From: Chaenocephalus aceratus
Taxonomy: Eukaryota > Chordata > Actinopteri > Perciformes > Channichthyidae
NCBI GenBank assembly: GCA_023974075.1
Contig: CM043789.1
Span: 42,874,832 to 42,938,831 of the forward strand
Direction: 5' to 3'
DNA length: 64,000 bases
In this document: positions 33,240 to 48,218 of the stretch, piece by piece
Position numbering within the stretch: position 1 is the stretch's first letter
Layout of the letters: each line of letters begins with the position of its first letter
Program-made: the position numbers and the translations under genes
The notes under the pieces: generated by a model
Told to the model about the DNA's origin: nothing
Databases searched by the model: none
What the model saw: only the letters and a program-made list of their open reading frames with translations

Positions 33240-33545
33240 TTGTTCAGAATATCAGTATGAGAAAAACGACACCCTCTGTCCTCAGACCCTCTGTCCTTAG
33301 ACCCTCTGTCCTTATAGCCTCTATCCTTAGACCCTCTGTCCTTAGACCCTCTGTCCTTAGACCCTCACATCGTACAAGGAAACACTTCCAGAGAAAACCC
33401 ATAGTTTAAAGGGAACATGTGTGAAACCTCAGGGAGAGCAGCAGAGGAGAGATCCCTCTCCCAGGACGGACAGACGTGCAATAGATGCCGTGTGTACATC
33501 CAAGAGATAATAAATTTTACAACATATAGACCGAATGTTAGGAAA
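33240..33545 (-). mobile_element. L2-type 3' UTR fragment, minus strand
   Basis: Reverse complement of 24843-25010: TGCACGTCTGTCCGTCCTGG, GAGAGGGATC and the GTCTAAGGACAGAGG unit, here expanded to about six degenerate copies (33280-33365). It lacks the 3' end of the family. Confidence 0.78.
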
Positions 33546-33618
33546 TGCATGGTCCCCATGAGGGGTGAAGGGTGAAGACTTGGTTAGGTTTAGGTTTAGG
33601 TTTAGGGTTAGGGTAAGG

Positions 33619-36512
<2,894 letters not shown>

Positions 36513-37467
36513 TAGGGCTGTCCCGAATACCATTTTTCGGGCTCCGGATATTCGGTAGTAATCAGCAGTGAACCGCTTCAACAGGTGTATTTCGGTGTAT
36601 TCACGGCATTAATTTTGTTATTCTACAGTATTGTTGTTTTATAGTTATTTGTTAATTTAACCCAATTTGTGTTCTTTGAAATTGAAAAGGATATCGCATT
36701 GTGTTTGTTACTTTCGTTGCAGTTGAATATGTCTTAAAGGTGGGGTAGGTAAGTTTGAGAAATCGGCTCGAGATACACTTGTTGTTATATTCCATGGAAT
36801 ACTCTTAACATCCCGATAGCAATGAATATCTGAAGTGCTTTGACAACAAATCCATACAAAAATATAATCTGTGGAAGCCGTGGCGCTGTAAAAAGCACGA
36901 CCAATCATCTGAGCCGGCTAAAGTAACTGGTTGGCCTCCCTGCCTGTCAGCCTTCCACCTGTGCACAAACTGATCTCGTGCCCTCTTTGGTCATGTGCGC
37001 GTTTGTGTGTGTTGGAGGAGGGGCTCTGTGAGGAAGTGGCAGATTTTCTCCGGTTGTGTATTTTCAAATTCTGGCGATCTCGAGCCGGTTTCTCAAATGT
37101 ACCTACCCCACCTTTAATGTAATTTGGTTTGGTTTCCTATTTTGTATAAACATGCTTTTATTTTGAAGGAGAGGTAGCGCTGTTGACAGGAAGTTGTTGT
37201 TGCTATGGAAATAACGTGACGGAGATTAACGGAGAAAAGTAATATCTACATATAAAGACGGAGAAAGTAAACGATAACGTTTATGGTTAAGTGTTAGCAC
37301 CCCCGAAGAGGCACAAGCTCTTACGTAGATATTGGAGGTTTCAATCAATTCAATTTGGAGAAAAACGGGGGAAAAACGAAAAAACTAACTCGAATATCCG
37401 AATAACGAAATTGAAACCCGAATAGTACTCCGACGAACGAATATTCGGAAATTCGGGTACAGCCCTA
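36513..37467 (+). mobile_element. Non-autonomous hAT (TAGGGCTG ends) hosting a MITE
   Basis: Ends TAGGGCTGTCCCGAATACC and GAAATTCGGGTACAGCCCTA with a perfect 8-bp duplication GTTGTATG (36505-36512 and 37468-37475). Near both ends the GGATATTCGG/CGAATATTCGG motif repeats. It contains the TTAA MITE at 36734-37117. No transposase frame. Confidence 0.9.
36734..37117 (+). mobile_element. TTAA-flanked MITE (copy 2, nested)
   Basis: Same ends as 8047-8427 (AGGTGGGGTAGGTAAGTTTG and complement) with TTAA at both borders. The two copies are nearly colinear and differ by scattered substitutions and small indels. It lies wholly within the hAT above, so it inserted later. Confidence 0.88.
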
Positions 37468-37479
37468 GTTGTATGTGAC

Positions 37480-37611
37480 GGGACTACGGATGGAAATGAG
37501 CTCAAAGCTTAACATCTCATTTACACTTGTAATTAGGCATTATTTTTGTTTTAAAGTGTTCATCAATGTGCACTGTCCCGGTTCAAATAAACGATTAAAT
37601 GAAATGAAATG
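37480..37611 (+). mobile_element. LINE 3' end with (ATGAA)n tail
   Basis: GTTCATCAATGTGCACTGTC then CCGGTTCAAATAAACGATTA and ATGAAATGAAATGG. The reverse complement of this block ends the minus-strand LINE at 51487-52640, so both belong to one family. Confidence 0.65.
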
Positions 37612-37699
37612 GTTGAAGGGAAGTAGGGAGGGATGAAGGGATATAGGAAGGCATTAATGGAGAGGGGGATGTACTGTAGGCAGGGAGGAGTAAAGTGAT

Positions 37700-37819
37700 T
37701 AATGGATGAAGGGTGAAGTGTCTCAGGGATACAACGACATGCTGACTACAGTGGGACTTGAACTTGCTATCCTCTGATTTGAAGATCAGCGCACTACCCC
37801 ACTGAGCCACAGCCTCCCC
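37700..37819 (-). mobile_element. tRNA-derived SINE, minus strand
   Basis: The minus strand starts GGGGAGGCTGTGGCTCAGTG (tRNA-like with A box), continues to a B box GTTCAAGTCCC (37752-37762) and then GTCAGCATGTCGTTGTATCC. The last block is shared with the SINE at 43641-43830. The 3' tail is missing. Confidence 0.7.
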
Positions 37820-38400
37820 AGATTTAGAGCAGGAAGGGAGAGATGAAGGGTCGATGGGATTTAGGAAGGATTGAAGGGATGTTCGTGAAGATGAGGGGAA
37901 TAGATTAATGGAAACGAAAGGGATGAATGTCAAAGGACATTTTCGTGTAGCTTGCGAAACAGCTTTAAAATAATGATGTTATCTTTGGAATAAGGGCAAA
38001 CAAGCTGAGTATTTTGTCCATTTTCTACTTGAAACAGCTAAGATCCAGAGATATAATATCATGTGATCTCTTGTAAGAGAAAGACCTTTGATAGTTGTTG
38101 AAAAAGCGTCCTTCACCAAATGAGTTTTAGGAAGCAGATACAAAGGAATACAATTGCTCCTTTTTCTGTACTCTGTTATGCCCTGCCTTGTCTGACAGGA
38201 AACAGGAAGTAGGGAGTATCCTGCTGTCTTTCCACAGCTGATAGGTTCCCATTGTCGTGACTGATGAAATCACCAGGAGTTTCTCCAACACTGTCTGCAA
38301 TACAGTCGGCAGAGCAGCGATGAAGAAGGCTTTTATTCAATTCAACTGTTTCTAGGTATTGTGTTTTGGAGTACGTCCTTAAAATGTTCCTATTTTATAC
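37820..38400. other. Unassigned stretch, no gene recognised
   Basis: Nothing identified. Confidence 0.5.
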
Positions 38401-38518
38401 TTAAAGGTGGGGTAGGTAAGTTTGAGAAACCGGCTCGAGATACACTTTTTGTTATATTCCATGGAATGCTTAACATCCCGATAGCAATGAATATCTGAAG
38501 TGCTTTGACAAAAAAGTA
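38401..38518 (+). mobile_element. TTAA-flanked MITE, truncated copy 3
   Basis: TTAAAGGTGGGGTAGGTAAG through ATATCTGAAGTGCTTTGAC matches the left third of the other two copies, then stops abruptly at AAAAAA near 38516. The right end is missing. Confidence 0.8.
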
Positions 38519-38605
38519 GAGTAAAAGTAAACAATACTATAATTTAAACATCTCAAAATAGAATTAAAACAGCATTACAAAGTAGAAAATATACAGTAGA
38601 CTGTG
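38519..38605 (-). mobile_element. LINE 3' UTR scrap, minus strand
   Basis: AAACATCTCAAAATAGAATT and GTAGAAAATATACAGTAGAC resemble 28662-28720 of the minus-strand LINE UTR. Small and diverged. Confidence 0.45.
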
Positions 38606-39787
38606 TTCCACTGTGTGTCTGAAGTGTCTCTTGTATTGCATGATGACAGCTGACTAGTCTATGTCATGATTTAGAGCCATCAAACTAAATAGTACTGATG
38701 AATGCGCCACTGTGTGCCGGGGCTCTCAAACTACCTTAAGGGGTATAAGTGAATCTTTGCCGATTACTTGAACAGAAATCTAAGCCACTTAAAATGGCTG
38801 GGTAGTTTCCATGAAGCCTTTACACTAACACAGTAAAACATGTTTGTGTTGGTTCAGTAAAGACTGGGCATTACTTTTAAGCAGTTACTACTGTTAACTG
38901 CGGTAAGTCGTGAGCTACCATCCAGTTCTAGGACATTACAGGAGGATATGTTGAAGATGAATTACATGTTTCTGCAAATAACTAGTTTTCTATCATGTGC
39001 AATGAGATACTGTACATACACAAACACCTCATGCTGAACTTACCGGTAGGTCTGCAGATGTAAGGAAGTTGGAAAGATGTGCCATGTGTCTGGATCAGGG
39101 AGAATAAAGCGAGTTTCTTGAAAGCAACAGGGAAATCAAGAGGAGAGGAATATGTATGGATGAAGTTGTCATTATATCTTAGCGCTCACTCTCTTCCTCC
39201 CTCCAGCCTCGACTTGTCTGTTGATGTGTTGCTTGGCGAGTGCCGGTGTGTAGATAGACTGATTGCAGAATCCAGCGATGATAAACACAACTAATGAACT
39301 GAGAAGTAACAGAGTACAGAACCTGAGGAAAGGAAAGGAGACAAGGACAGAATTCATTCATTACTGAGTTTCAGAGATAGACTGAATTGTTTTATATAAA
39401 ACATCTTTGCTGCTCGTATACTTGATTGATATAAGCTGAGTGGAGATTCTAACTGCAATACACAGTTCATCAAAACATGCAGAAATGTTTTTTTGGTAGA
39501 GCTTTAACAAATACTATGCCATTTTGTAGGAGGTGTCATAGTTGTCATAGTGGTGTTAGTGAGTATTGTGTGTGATATTGTCAATGTTTATGGATGTTTT
39601 CTACCTTGTCTTGTCTTAATGTTGGCGAACAAAGTTGTTCAGGAATATATTTTGCATTGAATATGAATCTATTTACAAGACACCATCACACCGTCTCTGT
39701 GTGGAGGCTGGGATAAATGAACCAAAAACCATATCCCTCTAATTTAAGGCAGAATAGAAATGCAAGATTTATACCACAGTCTTCTCG
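38606..39787. other. Unassigned stretch, no gene recognised
   Basis: Frames of 60-71 codons (39079-39361 on both strands) show no domain. Confidence 0.5.
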
Positions 39788-40195
39788 AAAGGCCGCTACA
39801 CACCAACCTGAGACCAAAGAACGCATACCGAAGGCGTCCCGACTTTTACGTCCGCTATGTCGCCTGCGTCGGCTACGCCGCCCGCCTACGCCGCCCGCCT
39901 ACGCCGCCCGCCTACGCCGCCCCCCTACGAACACACCGGAAAGACTTCAGTCGACGAGTGACAATAACTGTCCTTACAGTACCGTGTGTATTCGTCATTC
40001 AAAAGAGGCAACAACCAATCAGAGTGATTTATGTGGCCGACTTTCTTTGGTCGATTCAACATGTTGAATCGACCGCGGGAGGTGTGAAAATGTGCCATAA
40101 AGCAACGACGGTGCGGGACACACCAACCTGAGTAGGGCGCCGCGAATGCCCGACAGCCTCTGACTCCCAAAATCGGGTAGGCGTGTCAGGGCCTT
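39788..40195 (+). mobile_element. GC-rich inverted-repeat DNA element
   Basis: The left end AAAGGCCGCTACACACCAAC and the right end GGCGTGTCAGGGCCTTAAG form an imperfect inverted pair (AGGCC-CT-ACAC). CACACCAACCTGAG occurs near both ends (39800 and 40118). A 13-bp GC-rich tandem repeat (TACGCCGCCCGCC, about four copies) lies at 39873-39929. No target duplication could be fixed, and the right end abuts an L2-type 3' UTR. Superfamily not assigned; overlapping proline/arginine-rich frames are compositional. Confidence 0.5.
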
Positions 40196-40745
<550 letters not shown>

Positions 40746-43234
40746 GTGGGCAAATTGTACAATTATAAGTCCAAGCCATGTGTGAGATGTGAAAGCATTT
40801 ATATTAAGCAGAGATCACATCATATAACACGGTTAAGCTATGTTTGGGATAGATAATTGAAGACTGCTTTAATTCCATAAGTTCAATAGCTTAACCCTGA
40901 CCCTAACTAATGGTGATTTTTAAACAATAAGTTGTACTGGATTGCCTATTTTTTCTTTTTATTGTGTGTTTTAATGTGTCTTTGTATAACAGACCATACC
41001 TAGGTTACATCCAATGACAATTATGAAGATGCCTTCAACCTCAAATGCTGTTTTTAACCTACACTTTACATTGTACTTTGATACCTTACCTGCTTATTTC
41101 TCATCCGATCGTCTAAACAACTGAACCCAAGAGATGTCTGCAGAAAAAGGCCCTTGAGTCAACTCTTGCTGTTCCTTGTTAGCCAAGATGAACTTCAGCC
41201 TTTGTCTATGGAGCTACTGTATGTGGGTCAAATGCCTGACTGAGAAACTGACCCATTTCCACAAACATAGTTGATATGCTGCAGCACGTTTCTCTCTATT
41301 TCTTATTCTTGCCATCTGTGGACTTTGTTGATTCATGGCAATGCCAAGACAGGAAATGATGGATTACTTTAAAAGAGTCCATATCATTTATTAGTCGGTT
41401 CCTCAGTAAATCTCCAACAGCCCCATCATTTATTGGTGGCAGCAGCTGACAGTATGATGTGAAAAGTGTCTGTGTGTGTGTTTACCTGGCAAACCACAGG
41501 AAGTCTGCGTACCCAACAAACTGGACATATGACTATAGCTTGGGAAACACACACACAAACATGAGCACATTCACATTTCTTACACAAATTCTTATCCCTG
41601 GGAGTCCTTGGAGATTTGGGAACCATTCAGAGTTGTGTTCACAAGGCAGCAGAAAGCCTTTATCCTTGTGTGTTTGTCAAGGTCCTTTTAAACAAATCCA
41701 TTAGGAACAGGCGCCACAGGGTTTGACGGCCCAGCGTGGGCTCACAGATGGCTTGGCTTGGTTTTTAAGGCATCCGGAGACATTATGATTGGCTTGTACA
41801 GGTACTGATGATCCAGAACCAGCAGGGGTCTCAGGCTGTTTGGACCGAAACACGGCTTATCCTGGACCAATCAGATCAAGGAGAGGAGCTGCCAGGACAG
41901 ACTGACTCATTATACCATCATAAAACCAAAATACCACCAAGTCAGGAAAATAAAGCCCAGCTTAAATGTAGTGCTTGTTTCTATAAAAGGACTGGTAGCC
42001 TTAAAATACACACTTTAACATATTTAAAACAAAATGTATGTACTTTAACAATGCTATTTATAGGAGGACATGTGTTTGTGTCAAAGCATGTGAGTGCAGT
42101 CCAATGACAGAGATCTAGACATCTTGGAAAAGTAAGTTGTCATGGAAAGGAAAATACTACTTTAGGTCCTTCATTTCCTCAAACAAGTAACCTAAACCAT
42201 AACCCAGAGGACAGAGCAAGATGATCGACAGTATGTCAATATTACAAGTTGTTTAATGAGCAGTACAAATGTAATGGGTGGAACCAACAAGGATACGTCC
42301 GTATTAGAGTGTAAGGACGGCTCTTTGACTTGACGTGGATTTTATAAGGTGCAGCATTCCAGCAAACAACTGCCTAAATTGTATCTTTTTGAATCACTGC
42401 CTCACTTTGGAAAGGCATTCACGACAGGATGGTACCATCAAATATATGTCCATAAAACATAGAAATGTGTCATGTATAATAATAATAATGAGACTTTTCC
42501 TGTCAGGCTAATACCTTTCATTTATCATCGTCATTGGTCAGTTCCAATGGACAACATCTAAAAAAGGAAACTTGTCTAAAGAAAGATTTACTCATATGTC
42601 TGTCTTTGCAGCACATCTGTCCTAAAGGTTACCTAGCTGCAGGAATTCTACGGGACAATGGCAATATACGTGTGTGTGTGTGAGAAAGAGAATGAAGGTT
42701 GGTTTAGAGAGGGCAAAGAACTTCTCAATGGTCTTTAGTGTCCACTCTACCCCGGCCTTTTATGACCTTGTCGTGTGGGCTTCAGCGCCGTTTCCTTTTA
42801 TATTCACATTCAATTTATAGGTCTAATACAAACGGACAGCTGGGATTGACACTGCGTTCACACACGGCCAAAGAGACAACCCAGACTCATTCACAAAAAA
42901 CACCATTCAGGTTTCACTATCATGCTGCGACCCAACCATGTAGAGCAAAGCAGTTCAGGTCAGACTCAACTGAAACCAGCAAACTTAAATGTACCAAAAG
43001 CCTGCAACCATCATTACAATTTAACTTCTATACCTTAAATACAAATGTTAAAACATCTTGAAATCAAAATCCCTCACATGGAGTCTTCTCAAAGACAAAT
43101 GACAAAAGGGACTACGAAGATACAGGAAAGGGGGAGACATGATGGACGACGTGCAGATAGAGGAATGCAGACATTACTAGAAGTGTCAGGAGGCTAGCCT
43201 TCTATCACAAATGAACCCTAATGGCTACACTATA
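40746..43234. other. Unassigned stretch of about 2.5 kb, no gene recognised
   Basis: Frames up to 107 codons (for example 42738-43061) show no domain. A short (AAT)n occurs at 42478-42489. This is the longest stretch with few recognisable repeats, but nothing in it supports a gene. Confidence 0.45.
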
Positions 43235-43330
43235 ATAATACATTCGGTTTATAAAGCACCTTTCATTGCTCACAGAAATCCCAAGGTGCTACAGGAGGCA
43301 TAATAAAAACATAAACATTTACAAATATGG
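43235..43330 (-). mobile_element. LINE 3' tail, minus strand
   Basis: TTTATAAAGCACCTTTCATT followed by CCCAAGGTGCTACAGG is the reverse complement of a CACCTTGGG...TTTATAAAC-type LINE end. Confidence 0.45.
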
Positions 43331-43640
43331 ACCGTTATGACCACAAATACATACCGGTACTGAGTTATGCATTTGCACTCAAATTAAAATGCTGTTTCCA
43401 TGACGTAATGAACACTTATTTTATAGTTTTCTTGTATAAATGTGTGGTTGTTTCTACCCAGAAAGCTTGTTAAATATCACCATTTTTAGTACCATTCGTT
43501 TTCATATAAAGAAGGGTTGACAACGTTTTAACGCATATGTCCTAAGAGTAGTTGATTAGTTAAATGCGTACAAACTGTATGGGCGAGAGAGAGTGAGTGA
43601 CAGGTGTCTGCAATTGGAGAAGAAAATACATTTTACAAAG
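43331..43640. other. Unassigned stretch, no gene recognised
   Basis: Nothing identified. Confidence 0.5.
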
Positions 43641-43830
43641 TTACATTACATGACATGTCACTTGTTAGACGCTTGTATCCAAAGCGACTTACACACTCAA
43701 CACTGTGTCCAATCCCAACAGGAGACATTTGAGGTGAAGAGTCTCAGGGACACAACGACATGCTGACTGCAGTGGGATTTGAACCCTGATCCGAACACCA
43801 ACGCACAACCCACTGCACCACATGCCTCCC
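43641..43830 (-). mobile_element. tRNA-derived SINE, minus strand, near full length
   Basis: The minus strand starts GGGAGGCATGTGGTGCAGTG, has a B box GGTTCAAATCC (43775-43785), a body with GTCAGCATGTCGTTGTGTCC, and the tail TAAGTCGCTTTGGATACAAG, which is the L2-type 3' end seen at 5040. The tRNA head, core and LINE-like tail make it a classic SINE mobilised by LINE machinery. Confidence 0.8.
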
Positions 43831-44029
43831 TAGTTAATAAAGTTGTGAGGTGGTCGTGAATGTAGAGGTATTCGTCGTCCATGAACAAATATCAAAGTAA
43901 TCCCAATGGCATAATCCCCAATGTGGCGTACCATCACCTGTCCTCTGGGCGTTGTTACAGGAATTCAATAAAATAATATCATTTTAAATCAGTTTTTCAG
44001 ATTAACTAATTGTTGAAATGATGAGTTTA
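43831..44029. other. Unassigned short stretch
   Basis: Nothing identified. Confidence 0.5.
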
Positions 44030-44410
44030 TTGTTGAATGTATGGAATTAAAGCAGTCATTAATTGTTTGGCTCCGAAATGGCTTAACCATGTGATGTGAT
44101 ATGCTACAGAAAATAGCAGATTTGATATCCAGGAAGACGCGTCTGCTGATTATCCCTGTATCTCCTAAAAGCAAACTCAAAACCCATCTCTTGGCTTCTG
44201 TCTTCCTTGTCAACTAATTTCCATCACCTAGTTTCCGTTCGACATTACCATCACTCCAGTCACATGCTTTTATCACATGGCAACACGTATGCTGATATAT
44301 AATGTTTTTATAATTGTTATACTATGACGTTTGTATTTGTCTTTGCTTTGTGCAGCCCTTTGAGGCATTTCTTGTGATTTGGGGCTATAATACATTTTGA
44401 TTTGATGTAA
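44030..44410 (+). mobile_element. Probable LINE 3' end
   Basis: A degraded coding-like segment with AAAAGCAAACTCAAAACCCA and CATCTCTTGGCTTCTG (K-S-K-L-K-T-H-L-like) is followed by a UTR with CAGCCCTTTGAGGCATTTCT and a TTTTGATTTGATG tail. Confidence 0.5.
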
Positions 44411-46435
44411 TACTTTAACACACTGACCATACCAGCTATAATACTACGTGTTTCCACAGGCTGAGGCTCTGTTTGTCGAAGCAGGTGCATTTCTGTGTCA
44501 CCCTTCTCTCAAAGATGGTCAAAGTAGTGTCACAACCTCAGTGGAGAACAGCGACTGTGACTCCATGAGCTCCACATGCTCAGGTGGACTCCTGCTTAAG
44601 GACACTATAGGCTTATGGTCAGTGAGTTTAATATGACTCTGGGCATGGTAGAGAAAAGGCTGTATTGTGCCTCCGTCCTGAACAAGCACACTTTTCCCAC
44701 AGAGCTAAAGTACACACAAATACACACACGTGCACACAGACACACTCTTCCTTACGGTTTTTCCCACAGTGCTCGGCACTCCCGGGGGAGTAAATTGCAG
44801 TAATCCAGGGCAGCGATTTCAGACGCAGCAATTACACCACAGTGAACGACTTGGGAGCCACACACACACACACACACACACACACGAACACACACTATTG
44901 TTATAACTTACTGTACGTACAGATTGCCACCACATGCCTACAAACTGACTTTTACTCTTCAGTCCTACTTACTTTTCTCACATTCATTCTTAAATGCATT
45001 ATACAAGCAAGCACATGAAAATACATACACACACACACACACACGCATGCTGTGCTGAGCAGCCATTCGCCTGTCAACACTGCAGCAAATTAACTGACAT
45101 CAAACACCGGTGAGCACAGGCTTAGACATGTAGGGGACACAGTCTCACTGGGAGAGAAGGACGAGAGGAGGAGGACTTGGGGTTGGAAATAGAGAAGAGA
45201 CGAGGGAAATTAGAGAAAGGGATGGCGGGAATAGACATTTTTGTTTTCTTTTAAGAGATCAGAAATGGCAGGAATACACAGAATCAATGACCAGAGAACA
45301 CCAAACACATCGTTACATGTCTCTCGTGAATCAAATCTTTTTTAGAGGAAGGGATTTCTTTGAGCAATGAGCCATTTAAAGACTTGTGAGAGTCCAGTGT
45401 GTTCAGAAGTCTAGGACGTCTTCAGTTACAACCCGTTGCCTTTCTGGTCATTACTCCTGAGTATGAGATATGCACTTGAATGAGAAGCTCGCACATTTTA
45501 TTTTGTTTAAAGATTTGGCAATGTGTCGTTATATGATCTATTACAAGTAAGAAATACGTTGTACGACATCGTAGGATTGATTTTAATTTAGCAAAGCTGG
45601 TGGCGGGTGATCAGACGAAAGGATATTTGTGAACAAATGATTACATTAAGTGCTCGGAGAATTACAATATTCAAGTTTAAGGTTTTATCAAGCTTCAATA
45701 TGTTTTGATTGTCTTGTTTCAAATAAAGTAAACTAAAATGAAATAGATATTTGAATTTCACTCACATTCTTAATTTTCTTTTGATCAATATTTAATAATA
45801 TTACCATCCAAACCCTCCTGGTTCGGTGTGACACACTTCCCGATGCATCAGCTTGACATATTTCGAAGCAATTTAAACTTGATTTGATATAAACTGACCT
45901 CCAGTTCTCCTTCATGGTGAAGTCAGGCTTATCTATGTATGTCTTAACAGCCGCCTCGCAAACCTACGAGTGTTTTAAACTATAAAAAGTATTATTAGAT
46001 GTTAAACCAAACCACAATATAACCATAGTGGTAACAGACCAGGAAACATTAAGTCATATTAATAATGATAATAATAATAACGGTAACAATGTTAGGAGGA
46101 AATGACAGATCGTGTCCAAAGAGGAACCATAAAGGAAAACACACATATACTGTATGGGTAATTAGCGGTACAATAATGAGAGAAAGTGTTCTTTTACTGA
46201 AGGTTGTGTAGACGTGTAGTACTGAAGACAATCACTCCACTAACTAGTGAGCAAGATTAAGTGTCATCTCGTGGATTAAAGATTGCAACCAAGTCAATAA
46301 ACCTTCAACCCTCCCTTTCCAAGAACCTTTGGTGGTACATTAGCACTAAAGACTTCTGGTCCCTGTCAGGTAGTATTCTACCATGGGGCCTCTTTGCTAT
46401 TCACACGGTAAGTGAGCATGTTGGTGTGCTACACA
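44411..46435. other. Unassigned stretch of about 2 kb with two (CA)n runs
   Basis: (CA)n at 44861-44896 and 45029-45044 and short (AAT)n near 46062-46079. No domain-bearing frame. Confidence 0.45.
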
Positions 46436-46443
46436 CACTAGGG

Positions 46444-46901
46444 CAGGGGTGTCAAACTCAAGGCCCGGGGGCCAAATCCGGCCCGCGACTTCATTTTATG
46501 CGGCCCCACAAGAGCTTGCAAAGAACGGTTACAGGCTGATTTACAGAAGCACACAAACTACATGTCCCACAATGCATCTCTCATTTGACTTTTTTCTCAG
46601 AATTAGACTTTTATTTCAAGATTTCACTTTTTTCTTTTTAAATCATTTTGTGACATGCTCACTGAAGAGACTTGCAATTATTTCCCCTAGACTTCTGCTT
46701 TCAGACGTAGTTAATTATGAAGTTATTACCCTGTCCGATAATAATCTAATGCAGAGGCAATGATGTAATATAATACATTATTTTATATATATAACATATT
46801 TATTTATGCATTTTTATATAGTCTTAAAGTTACAACCGGCCCTTTAAGTGCAACAATAATGCTGATGTGGCCCATGGTGAAATTGAGTTTGACACCCGCT
46901 G
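46444..46901 (-). mobile_element. Non-autonomous hAT, family CAGGGGTGTCAAACTC (copy 3, inverted)
   Basis: Ends CAGGGGTGTCAAACTCAAGG and AATTGAGTTTGACACCCGCTG with a perfect 8-bp duplication CACTAGGG (46436-46443 and 46902-46909). Inverted relative to copies 1 and 2. After removal of the element the flanks read CTAGGGCTTCAATCC, which looks like a SINE B box, as in copy 1. Confidence 0.92.
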
Positions 46902-46931
46902 CACTAGGGCTTCAATCCTCTGGGCTAAACC

Positions 46932-46976
<45 letters not shown>

Positions 46977-47217
46977 CATGTATACATCACTTCAGGGGAC
47001 ATTACATTGACTTACATGCATTTCCTGGAGACTTATCCTAACCTTAACCATAACCAACACATGCCTAACCCTAACCCTTACCCTAACTCTAACCAAGTCT
47101 TCACCCTAAAATTAATGATTCCCTCATGGACCTCCAATTTGTCCCCATGAGGGAGGCGAGTCCCCACACGTGACTGTGTAGACAGATTTAGTTCCCCACA
47201 AGTATAGTAATGCCAGG

Positions 47218-47260
<43 letters not shown>
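46932..47260 (-). repeat. GT-flanked dispersed repeat with TTAGGG core (copy 3, inverted)
   Basis: (CA)n 46932-46973, then TACCATGTATACATCACTTC, CCCTAACCCTAACCC-type units at 47056-47095, GTCCCCA motifs, CAAGTATAGTAATGCCAGGC and (CA)n 47220-47260. It is the reverse complement of 6278-6659. Confidence 0.78.
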
Positions 47261-47262
<2 letters not shown>

Positions 47263-47771
47263 GTTCAGGGTCATTAACTGTAATGACATCAGGTAAAGGG
47301 CTGGGCTGACAAACTCCTGAACATGAGATGACAAAGAAAGTGAGGGTTAGACTGTAGGTTTACAGCTGCTTCTTGTTTAGCTGCTAACTGATAAACACAT
47401 GGAGCCTCCACCCTGCACCTGCCTTCCAACAGCTGCCAAGGTCATAACTGATATGAAAACCAAGCAACACGTGAAGCGACGTCTGCAACACGGCTATCAA
47501 AATGGTCGGCATCAAAATATGGCTTGAGGGAAAAAGCTGAAACAATGGCAGTAGGTAATAGAGAGGTGCAGTGATGATGTGTTTGTGTAAGACCCAGAAG
47601 TTAGTTTCCCGAAGGCTCCCGGTACAAAATGCCGATGGGATTTTTCTATTGTGTTTTGGAATAATGCAGAAAACAACATCTGTGGCAAACACATGTTTAT
47701 GGTACTTATATGTTTTAGTCTCCACTTGATTTATGTCTGAAGCATAACATGGCTCTGCAGCACCACCGCTA
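47261..47771. other. Unassigned stretch, no gene recognised
   Basis: A 113-codon minus frame (47384-47725) has no recognised domain. Confidence 0.5.
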
Positions 47772-48002
47772 AGCTAAAGGTGGACTGATGCTTGGCTTGA
47801 TTAAGTTTAATAGTCTCATTAGTCGCTCGTTAGCAACCAGCGATTAGGACTCAGAAGCTTTGGAAACTCACTGTGAGGGATTTACTGACGTAGTTTGGCT
47901 CGTAACAAAACGTGAAAGTCTTTTAAGCTTGTATTCAACACACATCTAATTTTAGGCATCTAACAAAAAAGAAATGTCAAAGAAATGTTTACTTTAAGAC
48001 CA
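47772..48002 (+). repeat. Diverged dispersed repeat, paired with 59408-59627
   Basis: AGTCTCATTAGTCGCTCGTT, AGCAACCAGC, AGAAGCTTTGG, TTTACTGACGTA and TTTTAGGCATCTAAC appear in the same order and spacing at 59408-59627, at perhaps 65-70 percent identity by eye. Probably an old transposon; termini were not found. Confidence 0.55.
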
Positions 48003-48218
48003 AAAGTGATTAAATGCTAACTAATGTTGGTGTTTAAATACATGCTAACCTAAAGGATTTTGCATCAGCGTCAACTAAAATCTGTATCAAGCGTTTGCAT
48101 GCTTGAAAGCGCAGATAATCATCATCGAAAATATACCTTTTCAACATCAGTGTTTTAGTATGTCCATGTTAGCATTACAGAACTGCTAGCATTGCTACAA
48201 ACTCATAGAACCAATATC
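48003..48218. other. Unassigned short stretch
   Basis: Nothing identified. Confidence 0.5.

Larger units (their letters stand above)
33023..33618 (+). repeat. GT-flanked dispersed repeat with TTAGGG core (copy 2, interrupted)
   Basis: Left half 33023-33112 (GCCTAGCATTACTATACTTG, GTGGGGAC motifs) and right half 33546-33618 (GTCCCCATGAGGGG, TTAGGTTTAGG units) match copy 1. Between them sit minus-strand LINE fragments (33111-33545). (GT)n arrays bound both sides (32855-33022 and 33619-33739). Confidence 0.75.

Noticed and set aside
37700..37819. Functional tRNA gene on the minus strand
   Set aside because: A tRNA-like head is present, but it is fused to a SINE body shared with 43641-43830, so it is a SINE.
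39717..40131. Overlapping proline/arginine-rich frames of 116 and 123 codons
   Set aside because: They arise from a 13-bp GC-rich tandem repeat inside a DNA element.
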